Positions 54,468-63,977 of a DNA stretch of 64,000 nt are shown piece by piece. A program made the position numbers and the translations under genes. The notes beneath the pieces are model-generated. The model worked only from the letters and a program-made list of their open reading frames with translations. It was not told the DNA's origin and searched no databases. The DNA comes from Polycladospora coralii (GTDB taxonomy: Bacteria; Bacillota; Bacilli; Thermoactinomycetales; Thermoactinomycetaceae). Within the stretch, counting starts at the first letter, position 1. Each line of letters starts with the position of its first letter. Location of the stretch: assembly GCF_014773435.2 (NCBI RefSeq), contig NZ_JACXAG020000005.1:62001-126000 (forward strand), given 5' to 3'.

Positions 54468-55064
54468 TTACAAATCTTGCTCCACCTTGCGGCCAGGATA
54501 AAATAATTTCTCTACCGGGGCGCTATCTTCCTTGGCTGTAATGGTTTCGGGTTCGAGTGCAAAGACAATCGTTTTACTACCCATAGACGATCGATATCGT
54601 TCTACATGTGATGATGAGAGAGGATTTGAGAAATATTTCGGGACATATTTATCCAACATGGCTTGTAATACCGCGGTAGACTCCGTTATCGTGGTGACCT
54701 GCCGAATGTGGCCAAACACCATAACGCTAAAGTAAGCTGTACCGATATGAGCAGGTATGGAACTTACAACCGTACCTTGTTCTGCCATAACCGTGAAGCA
54801 TAAGTTTAGCGGTTTTTGGAGTGCATCAAATTTACGACCTGCTTCACTACCGTGAAAGTAAATCTTTTCATCTTTCCATACATAATTCAGTGGGACGACA
54901 TAGGTGCCAGCTGTATCGACAAGACCGAGACAGCCGGTACGCGCCTTCGTGAGTAACGCCTCAATTTGTCTGGGGTCATGAACTCGCTTATTGGCTCTTC
55001 GTACAGGTTTCTCTTCCGATTGTGATAGAAGTTGCTGAAATGGACATGTAGCATGAGATTGCAT
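54468..55064 (-). CDS. Pyridoxamine-5'-phosphate-oxidase-fold / NimA-like flavoprotein
   Basis: 198 aa from the ATG at 55064 (GAAGGAG upstream). The split-barrel FMN fold is seen in PRQIEALLTKARTGCLGLVD, YVVPLNYVWKDEKIYFHGSE, GRKFDALQKPLNLCFTV and YFSVMVFGHIRQVTTITEST. These are the marks of the NimA/PNPOx-like group, often flavin-dependent reductases of unknown substrate. Divergent from a MocR-type gene, a pairing seen in many Bacillota, so it is likely its target. Confidence 0.85.
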   Translation of the reverse strand: MQSHATCPFQQLLSQSEEKPVRRANKRVHDPRQIEALLTKARTGCLGLVDTAGTYVVPLNYVWKDEKIYFHGSEAGRKFDALQKPLNLCFTVMAEQGTVVSSIPAHIGTAYFSVMVFGHIRQVTTITESTAVLQAMLDKYVPKYFSNPLSSSHVERYRSSMGSKTIVFALEPETITAKEDSAPVEKLFYPGRKVEQDL

Positions 55065-55155
55065 ATTTACGTCTCCTTCGGTTCCATGTTCTGCTAAAAT
55101 GAAGTAGCATGACAATGGAGATAAATTTTTAAGATTATAGGGAGAAAATGTGGTT

Positions 55156-56598
55156 ATGTCAATCCCCTTTATACATGTGAATCGTTCTTCGTCTACACCC
55201 TTGCCTGAACAAGTCGCCAATCAAATTGAAGCAGCTATCCGTACTGAGCGCTTGCGATCGGGGCAGTCTTTACCGACGGTACGTGAGCTAGCTGAAATGT
55301 TACAGGTAAGTCGCGAAACGGTGCAAAAAGCATATCGCCGCCTTCAGCAACAAGAATGGATACAAAGCTCCCCGCGGATGGGGACAACGGTACTAGGTCA
55401 TATAGCAAATCAGAAGGAGATGTCCGTGCCTTTTCCACCTTCAAAGGAGAAAAAAGCACGTCTAAGTGAAATGCGGGCAAACCTGTCACGCACAGGGGTG
55501 TTTCCCATTTCTGGCTTATCCTTACCACCTGATCCATCTGTCTTGCAGATTATGAAAGAAGTAGCTCCACAAGCTGTTGAAGCAGCATTGTGTGAGGGGG
55601 AAGATGGCCCCTTTGGTTTACTTGCTCTACGCTCCCACATACAGGGATTACTCATGGCGCGTGCCATCTATAGTAGAATGGAGCAAATTTGTATTGTGAA
55701 TGGAACACAACAAGCGATCTCATTGATTGCCAGATGGTTAAAAAGTAATAAGAAAACCACTGTTGCTGTACCGCAAATGTGCTATATCCCCATCAAGGAA
55801 GCATTTGTAGAAGCCGGGCTTAAAGTGATCCCGATTCGTCATCAGATGAGTGGCATGGATGTAGATCACTTACAAGAAGTACTTGAAACAGAAAACGTTG
55901 ATGTTCTGTTTTGTATGCCAAATGGACATTACCCCACGGGTGGGTCGTGGAGTTTAGAAGAAAAAGAACGCGTGCTCGACCTCGCTATCACACACGGCTT
56001 GGTTTTATTAGAAGATGAATATTTTGGTGAGTTGTATCTGACTGAGATTCCGCCTATGACTTTAAAAGCCTTGTCGCATGGTAGGGAAGAAGAGATTACC
56101 ATTTTTTATTTTTGTTCATTTACGAACTTGTTTCATCTTAATCTACGCGTGGGTTATGTAGTCGTTCCTCAGACGCTTATCGAAGTGTTTGAAAAGGCAA
56201 AATACCTACTTGATCGAACAACCTCACTTGTTGGACAGCAATTATTAATTTACTACTGGAAACAGGTAGATGTTGCCGAGCAACTCGCGCTTAGACGTCA
56301 GCATATCCGAAATGCCTTAGCAGAGACGATCACGAGTTTGAACCATTGGTTACCCAAAGCCTACTCATTTGCCCCGCCACAAATGGGGACATGTATGTGG
56401 GTTTATGCACCGTCTACATTTGATGGATGGGACTTTTTTGAACGGTGCCTGCAAGAAAATGTATTCGTTATGCCTGATTTCGCTTTTTCGGTGGATCAAG
56501 TGTTATCTGGTTTTCAAGTAAATTATAGTTATACGTCAGCTACGATGATGGATGAAGCGATCAAGCGAGCAAGTCGGATTTTAAGCACGATGAAATAA
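55156..56598 (+). CDS. MocR/GntR-family regulator lacking the PLP lysine
   Basis: 480 aa from the ATG at 55156 (GGGAG upstream; a GTG at 55150 is also in frame). GntR winged helix (residues 1-75: LPEQVANQIEAAIRTERLRS, GQSLPTVRELAEMLQVSRET, VQKAYRRLQQQEWI) fused to an aminotransferase-like domain (GPFGLLALRSHIQGLLMARA, MPNGHYPTGGSW, LLEDEYFGELYL). The PLP-lysine motif GSFSKTLxPGLRLGY is replaced by CSFTNLFHLNLRVGY, with Asn (codon AAC) in place of Lys. The domain probably cannot form the internal aldimine. Likely controls the divergent flavoprotein gene. Confidence 0.9.
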   Translation: MSIPFIHVNRSSSTPLPEQVANQIEAAIRTERLRSGQSLPTVRELAEMLQVSRETVQKAYRRLQQQEWIQSSPRMGTTVLGHIANQKEMSVPFPPSKEKKARLSEMRANLSRTGVFPISGLSLPPDPSVLQIMKEVAPQAVEAALCEGEDGPFGLLALRSHIQGLLMARAIYSRMEQICIVNGTQQAISLIARWLKSNKKTTVAVPQMCYIPIKEAFVEAGLKVIPIRHQMSGMDVDHLQEVLETENVDVLFCMPNGHYPTGGSWSLEEKERVLDLAITHGLVLLEDEYFGELYLTEIPPMTLKALSHGREEEITIFYFCSFTNLFHLNLRVGYVVVPQTLIEVFEKAKYLLDRTTSLVGQQLLIYYWKQVDVAEQLALRRQHIRNALAETITSLNHWLPKAYSFAPPQMGTCMWVYAPSTFDGWDFFERCLQENVFVMPDFAFSVDQVLSGFQVNYSYTSATMMDEAIKRASRILSTMK

Positions 56599-56610
56599 GG
56601 AGAGTGGGAT

Positions 56611-57177
56611 ATGAGAGTCGTCATTGGAGCGGGAAATCTTGAATTTGCCATGCAAAATAATCCGGGTTGGATCTATACCCAAGAGCATGAATTGAACCTC
56701 TTACAGGATAAAGACTGGGCGAATCGCTTCACACACAATTCCCTTGAAATGATTTTGGCTGAGCATGTATGGGAGCATTTAAGTTACGACGAGGGAGTGA
56801 CAGCAGCACGAATATGTCGTCCCTATCTAAAGGAAAATGGACGGATACGCTGTGCGGTGCCAGATGGATATTTTCCTGATCCAGTATATCAGAGAGGCGT
56901 TCAAGTAGGAGGGCCAGGACCACAAGATCATCCAGCTGCATCTCATAAGATTGTACATAACTATCAATCGATCAAAAAGATGTTTGAAGAGGCGGGCTAT
57001 CAAGTCGATCTACTCGAATATTGTGATGAGGAAGGCGAGTTTCATTATCATCCCTGGAATGCTTCTGATGGTCTCATTTACCGTTCCAAACGCTTTGATC
57101 ATCGTAATCGAGCTGGGGATTTGGGTTTTGTCTCTCTAATTGTAGATGCATGGAAGGGATCACTTTATTGTGATTAA
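56611..57177 (+). CDS. SAM-dependent methyltransferase-like protein
   Basis: 188 aa, AAGGAG before the ATG, 12 bases after the MocR gene. VVIGAGN at the start is the motif I-like SAM loop; ILAEHVWEHLSYDEGVTAAR (motif IV region), YLKENGRIRCAVPDGYFPD and HNYQSIKKMFEEAGYQVDLL follow the class I fold as in predicted COG4627-type methyltransferases. It lacks a long N-terminal strand set, so the domain is compact. Substrate unknown; cotranscribed with the MocR regulator. Confidence 0.8.
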   Translation: MRVVIGAGNLEFAMQNNPGWIYTQEHELNLLQDKDWANRFTHNSLEMILAEHVWEHLSYDEGVTAARICRPYLKENGRIRCAVPDGYFPDPVYQRGVQVGGPGPQDHPAASHKIVHNYQSIKKMFEEAGYQVDLLEYCDEEGEFHYHPWNASDGLIYRSKRFDHRNRAGDLGFVSLIVDAWKGSLYCD

Positions 57178-57313
57178 GTGGTTAGTAAGCTAAACATACT
57201 GAAAGAATATATACTATGTTTCACTTAATCTTATTTTTTAATCAGGTGAAGTAGAATCTCCACCTGATTCCCCTAATGTTTCAACCTAGACGGAAACGAG
57301 TTCACAGATCATG

Positions 57314-57766
57314 CTATATATTCATCTCCATTACCGTTTTAAGGAAATCTTGTTTCACTGTTTTAAATCCTAGTTTTTTGTACAGAGAGATGGCTCGTGT
57401 ATTTACAATATCGACTTGAAGCTGTATCGTTCGAATACCTTGTTTTTTCAGATTCACCAGTAACTTTTTAAAAAAAAGAGATCCAATTCCTTTGCTTTGA
57501 TAACGCTCATCCATTACAGCGAATTTTATGAATATACTTTCTTTATTTTTAATCAAGCCGATATATCCGATCACTTTTCCGCTTGGACCTTCAAGAACAA
57601 GATGATCTGTACATACATTTAGATTTTTAACACAAGCGTTGTAATCGTCAAATCGACCATCATAATTGGTGATGTTTTTTTTGAGTAATTGAATAATAAA
57701 AGGGTCATCTTTCTCTCTTATGCGTGGGCGAAACTTAAAAGAGGACTTTAATAACTTGGAATTCAT
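57314..57766 (-). CDS. GNAT N-acetyltransferase
   Basis: 150 aa. VIGYIGLIKNKESIFIKFAV, then the acetyl-CoA loop DERYQSKGIGSLFFKKLL (RxxGIG) and IQLQVDIVNTRAISLYKKLG, a full GNAT core. Substrate unknown. Its ATG shares its A with the stop of the upstream 117-aa gene (TAATG), so the two are coupled. Confidence 0.9.
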   Translation of the reverse strand: MNSKLLKSSFKFRPRIREKDDPFIIQLLKKNITNYDGRFDDYNACVKNLNVCTDHLVLEGPSGKVIGYIGLIKNKESIFIKFAVMDERYQSKGIGSLFFKKLLVNLKKQGIRTIQLQVDIVNTRAISLYKKLGFKTVKQDFLKTVMEMNI

Positions 57767-58119
57767 TATATATTTACTTCCAATAAAGAAATGGTCACAT
57801 CAACCATTCTGGTTCCATGTTGATTACTTAGTTTCGCACTTGCAATTGAACTGCTATAGCCTCCACCACCACCGCCATTGAATGACATTGAGAGTTGATT
57901 ATTATTAAAGCAAATCTCTAAAAATAGAACTTCACTATTGTAGCCTCTAGTGGCACTTCCAATACTATTATTAAATACGCTACGTACTTTTATTGCCTCA
58001 CTAGGTACAAGTCTAACAAATCTTCTAGTTTCAATATCGATGAGAAAAATTCGATTATTAATCTCTGTAGCTAAAACCCTTCTAACAATACATCTTTGAT
58101 TCTGTATTTGCCCTCCCAT
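57766..58119 (-). CDS. Hypothetical protein (117 aa), glycine-rich loop
   Basis: From the ATG at 58119 (GGGGTGGAAG upstream); a longer start at 58143 has no site. Beta-rich: QRCIVRRVLATEINNRIFLI, DIETRRFVRLVPSEAIKVRS, LFLEICFNNNQLSMSF, a GGGGGGYSSS loop, and RMVDVTISLLEVNI. No family recognised. Translationally coupled to the GNAT gene, so it may be its partner or substrate. Confidence 0.6.
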   Translation of the reverse strand: MGGQIQNQRCIVRRVLATEINNRIFLIDIETRRFVRLVPSEAIKVRSVFNNSIGSATRGYNSEVLFLEICFNNNQLSMSFNGGGGGGYSSSIASAKLSNQHGTRMVDVTISLLEVNI

Positions 58120-58330
58120 GCTTCCACCCCATTCGTATAGCATAAGTTAAATCTTTTTATCTTATGAATATGAATTTTGGCATGATTGTGCATACGACGA
58201 TGTAGTGATGTCTAAAAGTAATGATCTCATTTCAGCACTACTGTTGAGATTTGATTAAATCGGGGCATAAAACAATTTAGTTCAGAATAGATTCAAATGT
58301 ATTTTAAATTTCTTTAAATGGGGTATCCAT

Positions 58331-60439
58331 ATGGAAAATAGGTATTGTACATTAGTGATTTCTCCTCAAAGTGATATTGATCTATATCATGAGTATGATT
58401 CTCAAAAAATCATTGATGAATATACCTTTCTTTTATATCGAATCAGTACGATCCTCTCTAAAAATAGTACGATTCGATTAGTGCTTGCTATACCTGCGGT
58501 CACGCTTTCTTATTTTGCGCTCCCCTCTTTTCAAAGAATTTGCAAAGCATACATGCGATCAAAAGAGAATAAAGAATGGGAATTGTACTTACACGGCTTA
58601 CAAGAAGAGCATTACGATATGCTGGCGTGGATTAAGTATTTAAAATATCTTTATCAGATTGAAGTAATCCCTGCGATTCAAATGCCAACTTTTTACACAT
58701 ATATAGATGATGAAACGTTTCTCCGCTTTAGTAAACCATTCCTTCAATGTAGAATGCAACTGGCAATTGACACCTATCAGCGTACAATGGGAGAAAATCT
58801 AAAGGGACTCATGTTATCCGGAGTTGAATATAAACCTGAATTCAATTCCATAATTTATCAAACAGGGCTTCAATACATTGTGATCGATCAGCAAGTGATG
58901 GATTGGACAACATCCTCATCGATTCGCATTGATCATCACTACACGGTTTGGTATAAGAATTTAGAGAAAAAAAGATTGGATCGATTAAATGATTCTCCAA
59001 AAACGCTGTCCCCTTTATTCATCAAACACTTCCCGATAGAAACTTTGAGTAAATCCGATATAGAGGTTTTTATTGAAAATCATGAAGTAAATCAATTTCA
59101 ACCAGTTTTTTTATCGGAATATATCGAAAAAAAATATAATAGCAAGCTAGTCGATATATTATCTGAAAAATCAAGCAACGACCAAATTCATCGATTGAAG
59201 ACCAATGACCGAGAAGATGTAATGATGGAATTCATTCATCAACAAAAACCGAGATTGCGGGTTGTATTTTTATGTTGGGAATACCCCCCACTGGTGGTAG
59301 GCGGATTATCTGTCGCAGTAAATGGTTTAGCAGTTCATATGGCTAAACAAGGTATTGAAGTTCATGTCGTTACAAGTAGGGTAGAGTCAACCCCAAAGTA
59401 TGAACTCTTAGATGGGGTACATATCCATCGGGTAGGAAAGTATATTGACCAAGTTGGGGGTGCATTTTTTGATTGGACTGTTCATTTAAACTTGGAAATG
59501 GTTAATGAAGTGGATTGTTTGATATCAGGGGGTCTTCAGTTTGACTTAATCCATGCCCATGATTGGTTGGTTTATTTTGCGGCAAAATACCTCAAGCAAG
59601 TTTATGATACTCCAATCATTTACAGCTTTCATGGGCTACAAGCACCAAGAAATAAAGCTGCACAAGTTACTGAATTTGATAAAATACATGAGATCGAGAT
59701 CAAATCGTCTCAAATGGCTGACCGAGTGATTACAGTCAGTTACTCTATGAAAGACGATCTTCAGCGTTTACTGGGCTTATCTAGTGAGAAGATAAATGTG
59801 ATTTCAAATGGGATACAGGTTCCTGAAAATCCTATAGCTCCTACTCAGTTGCTAGAAAAAGCATATGTGTCTGTTGATGAGAAAATGGTTCTATTTATTG
59901 GTCGATTGGTTATTGAAAAAGGAGTTCACATACTATTGGAAGCTGCAAAAATCGTCCTGCAAAAATATCCTAAGGTTAAATTTGTTATAGCGGGCGACGG
60001 ATATTTGCGCAATGTGTTAGAAGAAAAAGCAAGAGAACTTAGGGTTATGGAACATGTCGTATTTACTGGAATTGTAGACCGTAAGAAGCGGGATCACCTA
60101 TATCAACTTGCCGATATTTGTGTGTTTCCTAGTCTATATGAACCTTTTGGGATTGTGGCATTAGAAGCTATGTCATATCAAACCCCCGTTATTGTTTCTG
60201 ATACAGGTGGATTGAGTGAAATTATTACCCATCGAAAAAATGGATTGCGAATAAAGAGCGGGGATATCGAGTCTTTGGCATCCCAGATCATTTGGTGTCT
60301 CGAAAATGCGACTTCAGTAAATCAAATGGTTGAAATCGCATATGAGGAATTATCAATAAAATATAATTGGAACACGATTGCTAAAGAAACCATTTCGGTA
60401 TACAACGAAGTATGTGACTCACTTACCTCATTCAAATGA
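58331..60439 (+). CDS. Large fusion: GH57-like N-terminal region plus GT4 glycosyltransferase
   Basis: 702 aa. The C-terminal 390 residues are a GT-B glycosyltransferase: VVFLCWEYPPLVVGGLSVAV, LIHAHDWLVYFAAKYLK, YSFHGLQAPR, VLFIGRLVIEKGVHILLEAA, IAGDGYLRN, and the EX7E motif in SLYEPFGIVALEAM. This subfamily (glycogen-synthase-like GT4) uses nucleotide or malto-sugar donors. Residues 1-300 resemble the barrel half of GH57/DUF1957 proteins (YCTLVISPQSDIDLYHEYDS, RICKAYMRSKENKEWELYLH, MLSGVEYKPEFNSIIYQTGL) but lack the HxH start and clear catalytic acids, so that half may be inactive. Likely cytoplasmic glycan or storage-polysaccharide synthesis. Confidence 0.85.
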   Translation: MENRYCTLVISPQSDIDLYHEYDSQKIIDEYTFLLYRISTILSKNSTIRLVLAIPAVTLSYFALPSFQRICKAYMRSKENKEWELYLHGLQEEHYDMLAWIKYLKYLYQIEVIPAIQMPTFYTYIDDETFLRFSKPFLQCRMQLAIDTYQRTMGENLKGLMLSGVEYKPEFNSIIYQTGLQYIVIDQQVMDWTTSSSIRIDHHYTVWYKNLEKKRLDRLNDSPKTLSPLFIKHFPIETLSKSDIEVFIENHEVNQFQPVFLSEYIEKKYNSKLVDILSEKSSNDQIHRLKTNDREDVMMEFIHQQKPRLRVVFLCWEYPPLVVGGLSVAVNGLAVHMAKQGIEVHVVTSRVESTPKYELLDGVHIHRVGKYIDQVGGAFFDWTVHLNLEMVNEVDCLISGGLQFDLIHAHDWLVYFAAKYLKQVYDTPIIYSFHGLQAPRNKAAQVTEFDKIHEIEIKSSQMADRVITVSYSMKDDLQRLLGLSSEKINVISNGIQVPENPIAPTQLLEKAYVSVDEKMVLFIGRLVIEKGVHILLEAAKIVLQKYPKVKFVIAGDGYLRNVLEEKARELRVMEHVVFTGIVDRKKRDHLYQLADICVFPSLYEPFGIVALEAMSYQTPVIVSDTGGLSEIITHRKNGLRIKSGDIESLASQIIWCLENATSVNQMVEIAYEELSIKYNWNTIAKETISVYNEVCDSLTSFK

Positions 60440-60479
60440 GAAAAATTTCAATGAAAAACGACTGCTCGTTATCTATACA

Positions 60480-60851
60480 TTAATCTTTTGTATGTCGCAT
60501 TTGAGCAAGTTCTACAATGTGTTGGTCACCCCAATCCATCATTTGCTGAATGATAGGCGTAAGCGTTTGACCAAATGGTGTAAGGGAGTACTCCACTTTG
60601 GGAGGGACTTGCTTATAAACTTCACGATGTATAATGCCATCCCGTTCCAATTCACGCAATTGCAAAGTAAGCATCCGTTGTGTGATTTCAGGAATGAGTC
60701 GGCGAAATTCATTGAACCGGCGCGTCTCCTCCAATAGATGATAAATAATGATACTCTTCCATTTCCCACCGATGACAGAAATGGTTAACTCGACAGGGCA
60801 AGAATAACCATACGACTTTATCATAGTTCGATTCTTAGTGTAGTCTACCAA
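60480..60851 (-). CDS. HxlR-family transcriptional regulator
   Basis: 123 aa. [20 protein letters not shown] and [20 protein letters not shown] with [20 protein letters not shown], then [20 protein letters not shown], the HxlR winged helix. The single Cys (Cys18) at the start of the domain is the redox or aldehyde sensor in relatives such as YodB and HxlR. Divergent from a nitroreductase gene, its likely target. Confidence 0.93.
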   Translation of the reverse strand: MVDYTKNRTMIKSYGYSCPVELTISVIGGKWKSIIIYHLLEETRRFNEFRRLIPEITQRMLTLQLRELERDGIIHREVYKQVPPKVEYSLTPFGQTLTPIIQQMMDWGDQHIVELAQMRHTKD

Positions 60852-60985
60852 CTGTCTCCCTCCTTAGTATAAAAAATGTAACTATAACACAAAAAAGTGC
60901 GTACTATTTTACCTGTATTGTACACGCTATAATCATATTAAACAATATATTGAGTTGCTTATAGATGTGGAAATGGGGAGATATC

Positions 60986-61666
60986 ATGAGAATGACCAAA
61001 GAAGAGAAGAAACAGCAAATTATCGAGGCGTTTCACTTTAGACATGCAAGCAAAGCGTTTGAACCAACTAAAATCATCCCTAAAGAAGATTTTGATTTTA
61101 TCTTAGAGACAGGACGCCTATCTCCTAGCTCTTTTGGGTTTGAACCATGGAAATTATTCGTGATTCAAAATCCAGTGTTACGTGAAAAACTAAAGCCAGT
61201 TGTATGGGGAGGACAAGGTACGATTCCAACAGCGAGCCATCTCGTTCTCATTTTGTCACGTACAGTTGAGGATATGCATTATGATGCACCGTATATCCAA
61301 TATATGAATCACGAAGTGCATCAGTTTCCGCATGAAGTGGAGCAACTTAGATATCAGGCCTATAAGAAATTTCAGGAGCACGATTTTCATTTACTTGAGA
61401 GTGAGCGTGCAGTGTTTGATTGGGCTAGTAAACAAACCTACATTGCACTGGGTAATATGATGACGGCTGCAGCGCAAATTGGGATTGATTCTTGTCCGAT
61501 GGAAGGATTCGACAAAGTCGCTACTGAGGAGATTCTACGGGAAGAGGGGATCCTCACAGGAAATCGCTATGGATTGGCTACCATCGTTGCCTTTGGTTAT
61601 CGTGTGAAAGAACCTAGACCGAAAACCAGACAATCGATCGAGCAAATCGTGGACTGGGTTGAGTAA
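60986..61666 (+). CDS. NAD(P)H-dependent nitroreductase (NfsB-like)
   Basis: 226 aa from the ATG at 60986 (GGGGAG upstream). FMN-binding RHASKAFEPTKII and RLSPSSFGFEPWKLFVIQNP, then ALGNMMTAAAQIGIDSCPME and NRYGLATIVAFGYR are the nitroreductase signatures. It reduces quinones, nitro compounds or flavins. The divergent HxlR gene suggests induction by electrophiles, as with YodB/AzoR or YodC. Confidence 0.93.
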   Translation: MRMTKEEKKQQIIEAFHFRHASKAFEPTKIIPKEDFDFILETGRLSPSSFGFEPWKLFVIQNPVLREKLKPVVWGGQGTIPTASHLVLILSRTVEDMHYDAPYIQYMNHEVHQFPHEVEQLRYQAYKKFQEHDFHLLESERAVFDWASKQTYIALGNMMTAAAQIGIDSCPMEGFDKVATEEILREEGILTGNRYGLATIVAFGYRVKEPRPKTRQSIEQIVDWVE

Positions 61667-61677
61667 GTAGGAGTATG

Positions 61678-61712
61678 AACCTGCGGTGTACTTTAATGAG
61701 CCGCAGGTTTTA
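61678..61712 (+). terminator. Terminator of the nitroreductase gene
   Basis: AACCTGCGG pairs with CCGCAGGTT around a 14-base loop, then TTTATT. Confidence 0.88.
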
Positions 61713-61962
61713 TTGATTGATTTACCGGAAAACCATTTCTGAGAGAGAAGAGGAGTGAATATAGTGATGTATTAGTAGTGTTTTGAATGAATAGACAATA
61801 TATAAGGGCTTAAAGGTGGTTATAGTAGTTGTATTTGTGCTTTAAAGATGATAATTAAACGATTTAATTTATTAAAAAAGCTTGACTATTATATATATAA
61901 TAGGATAGTGTAAATATACACTTTAGTAAATATTTATTTAAAAAATGAAGGGGTGTAATGAT

Positions 61963-63957
61963 ATGAAATGGGGAAAAATTTTTTCAGTTGTAGTCGCAAC
62001 AGCTTTAGTAGCTCCTTTAGCTTCGCCTACAGCATTGGCAGTAGATAATGCGAAGAGTAAGCAACATAAGCAAAATCAAAAAGCATCAAAAATATCTCAT
62101 AATTCAAAAGGGAAAGACAAAATCTCTTGGGATAAAGAGAATGGTGTTCCTTCTTTTATAAGTGGAGAAATCTCTTCCAAAAAAGTAAAGGGATCCAAGG
62201 AAGCAAAGGATGTCATAAAAGAAAATGAAGATTTGTTTCAAATTGATGAGGTTAGCTCAGAACTAAAATTGATTGAAGAGTCGAATAAGAGAACAGGTGG
62301 AAAAAAATTCATCTATCAGCAAGTTTATAACGACATTCCTGTTTTTGGACATAAGTTGATTTTACATACCGATAAAGCCGGGAAAACAACTTCGATTAAT
62401 GGGGATTTTAACCCAAAAGTAAAAGGTAAGAAATTGAACACAAAGGCAAAATACTCTGCTAAGCAAGCGATTCAGAAAGGGAAAGAAGTATTAGGAGTAG
62501 CTAATGCCAAGGAGTTTCTAATTGAAGAGGCTGCGCCTTACATTTACAAAGACTTGAAAGGCAAATATCATTTTGTCCACGCTGTGACTCTGTCCACACT
62601 TGAGGGAGGACCTAAATATTTTGATATATTTATTGATGCCCGTAATTTAAAAGTCGTAGACAAAATCGATAAAACAATGGGTGCACATGCAGAAGGGTCA
62701 GGAGTCGACCTTCATGGAAAAACTGTAAAAGTAAATGCTTTTGAAAGTTCAGGAACTTTCTATTTATATGACACTACCAAACCGATGTACACAGGTAACT
62801 CTGGTGTTATCGCAACTTATACGGCAAATCAAACCGGTAATGTTCCTGGGACGTTATTAACGGATAGTAATAATTACTGGACACACAATGCGGCGGTAAG
62901 TGCTCATGTGAACTCAGGTATTGTATATGATTACTATTATAACAAATTTGGTCGTAATTCTTACGATGGTGTTGGTGGGAATATGATCTCTTCCGTTAAT
63001 TTTTCAGACCCATATTGCCCTGACAATGCATTTTGGTTAGGAACACAAATGGCTTATTGTGATGCAGGGAATATGATTGCCACACCAGCAGCATTAGACG
63101 TTGTAGGACATGAAATTACACATGGGGTAATCGACCGCACTGCTGACTTATTTTATTATGGCGAATCAGGTGCATTAAATGAGTCTTGGTCAGACGTGAT
63201 GGGGAATCTCATCGAAAATAAAAGTGACAATAACTGGTTACTAGGTGAAGATTTAGGACGAGCTTTCCGCTCGATGTCAAACCCTACAGCATATGGACAC
63301 CCTGCACATATGGATGATTTTCTAGAGACAACAGCAGATAAGGGTGGCGTTCATTCTAACTCATCGATCCCTAATAAAGCATTTTACAACTTTGTAACTT
63401 CCTCTGGAGTAACGAGAGATGAAGCGGCAAACGTATGGTACGATGCTTTAACAGATGGGTATCTAACAGAGTATTCCACATTTGTAGATGCGGTTAACGG
63501 AACGATTGCAGCGGCTGAGCAAAGATTTGGTTCTAACTCTACAGAAGTAAGAGCACTTACCAATGCATGGGCAAGTGTAGGATTAAGTGGTAACGGCAGT
63601 GTTGGAACTTCAGGAGATAGCTTCGAATCTAACGATACGATTGGGGCTGCCTATGGACCTATTACATCCGGAAAAACGTATAATGGAACCATTCATACAG
63701 GTTCAGATGTAGACTGGTTCAAGTTTACGAAAAATAACAGTGGAAGTCTTTCGATTACACTATCCAGCTTACCTGATGACTATGATCTCTACCTGTATAA
63801 TTCCTCAGGAACACAATTACGGATTTCCGACAATGGAAGTACAAACTCTGAATCTATTTCTTATAGTTCTTTAGCTTCAGGAACCTACTACATTGCGGTA
63901 GTTGGCTATGATGGTGCAAATAGCTCACAATCCTACGCACTAAAAGCAACATTCTAA
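61963..63957 (+). CDS. Thermolysin-type M4 neutral metalloprotease with PPC domain
   Basis: 664 aa from the ATG at 61963 (AAGGGG upstream; an ATG at 61945 is in frame). Signal peptide to about residue 28, a Lys-rich linker, FTP and PepSY propeptide domains (to about 220), then the M4 catalytic domain with VVGHEITHGVIDRTADLFYY (zinc HExxH) and GALNESWSDVMGN (third ligand Glu), and later HSNSSIPNKAFYN. The last 110 residues are a PPC domain (DWFKFTKNNSGSLSITLSSL, DDYDLYLYNSSGTQLRISDN), removed or used for binding. Secreted protease; the propeptide inhibits and helps folding. Confidence 0.95.
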   Translation: MKWGKIFSVVVATALVAPLASPTALAVDNAKSKQHKQNQKASKISHNSKGKDKISWDKENGVPSFISGEISSKKVKGSKEAKDVIKENEDLFQIDEVSSELKLIEESNKRTGGKKFIYQQVYNDIPVFGHKLILHTDKAGKTTSINGDFNPKVKGKKLNTKAKYSAKQAIQKGKEVLGVANAKEFLIEEAAPYIYKDLKGKYHFVHAVTLSTLEGGPKYFDIFIDARNLKVVDKIDKTMGAHAEGSGVDLHGKTVKVNAFESSGTFYLYDTTKPMYTGNSGVIATYTANQTGNVPGTLLTDSNNYWTHNAAVSAHVNSGIVYDYYYNKFGRNSYDGVGGNMISSVNFSDPYCPDNAFWLGTQMAYCDAGNMIATPAALDVVGHEITHGVIDRTADLFYYGESGALNESWSDVMGNLIENKSDNNWLLGEDLGRAFRSMSNPTAYGHPAHMDDFLETTADKGGVHSNSSIPNKAFYNFVTSSGVTRDEAANVWYDALTDGYLTEYSTFVDAVNGTIAAAEQRFGSNSTEVRALTNAWASVGLSGNGSVGTSGDSFESNDTIGAAYGPITSGKTYNGTIHTGSDVDWFKFTKNNSGSLSITLSSLPDDYDLYLYNSSGTQLRISDNGSTNSESISYSSLASGTYYIAVVGYDGANSSQSYALKATF

Positions 63958-63977
63958 TAAGCATATAATCTGACGAA

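Noticed and set aside
57240-57269. Terminator AATCAGGTG/CACCTGATT after the methyltransferase gene
   Set aside because: The hairpin is perfect, but T residues precede rather than follow it on the plus strand and A residues follow it on the minus strand, so a terminator call is not supported.
61861-61962. Sigma-A promoter for the M4 protease from TTGACT at 61882
   Set aside because: The TATAAT-like bases that follow are too close, and no -10 box lies at 16-18 bases.
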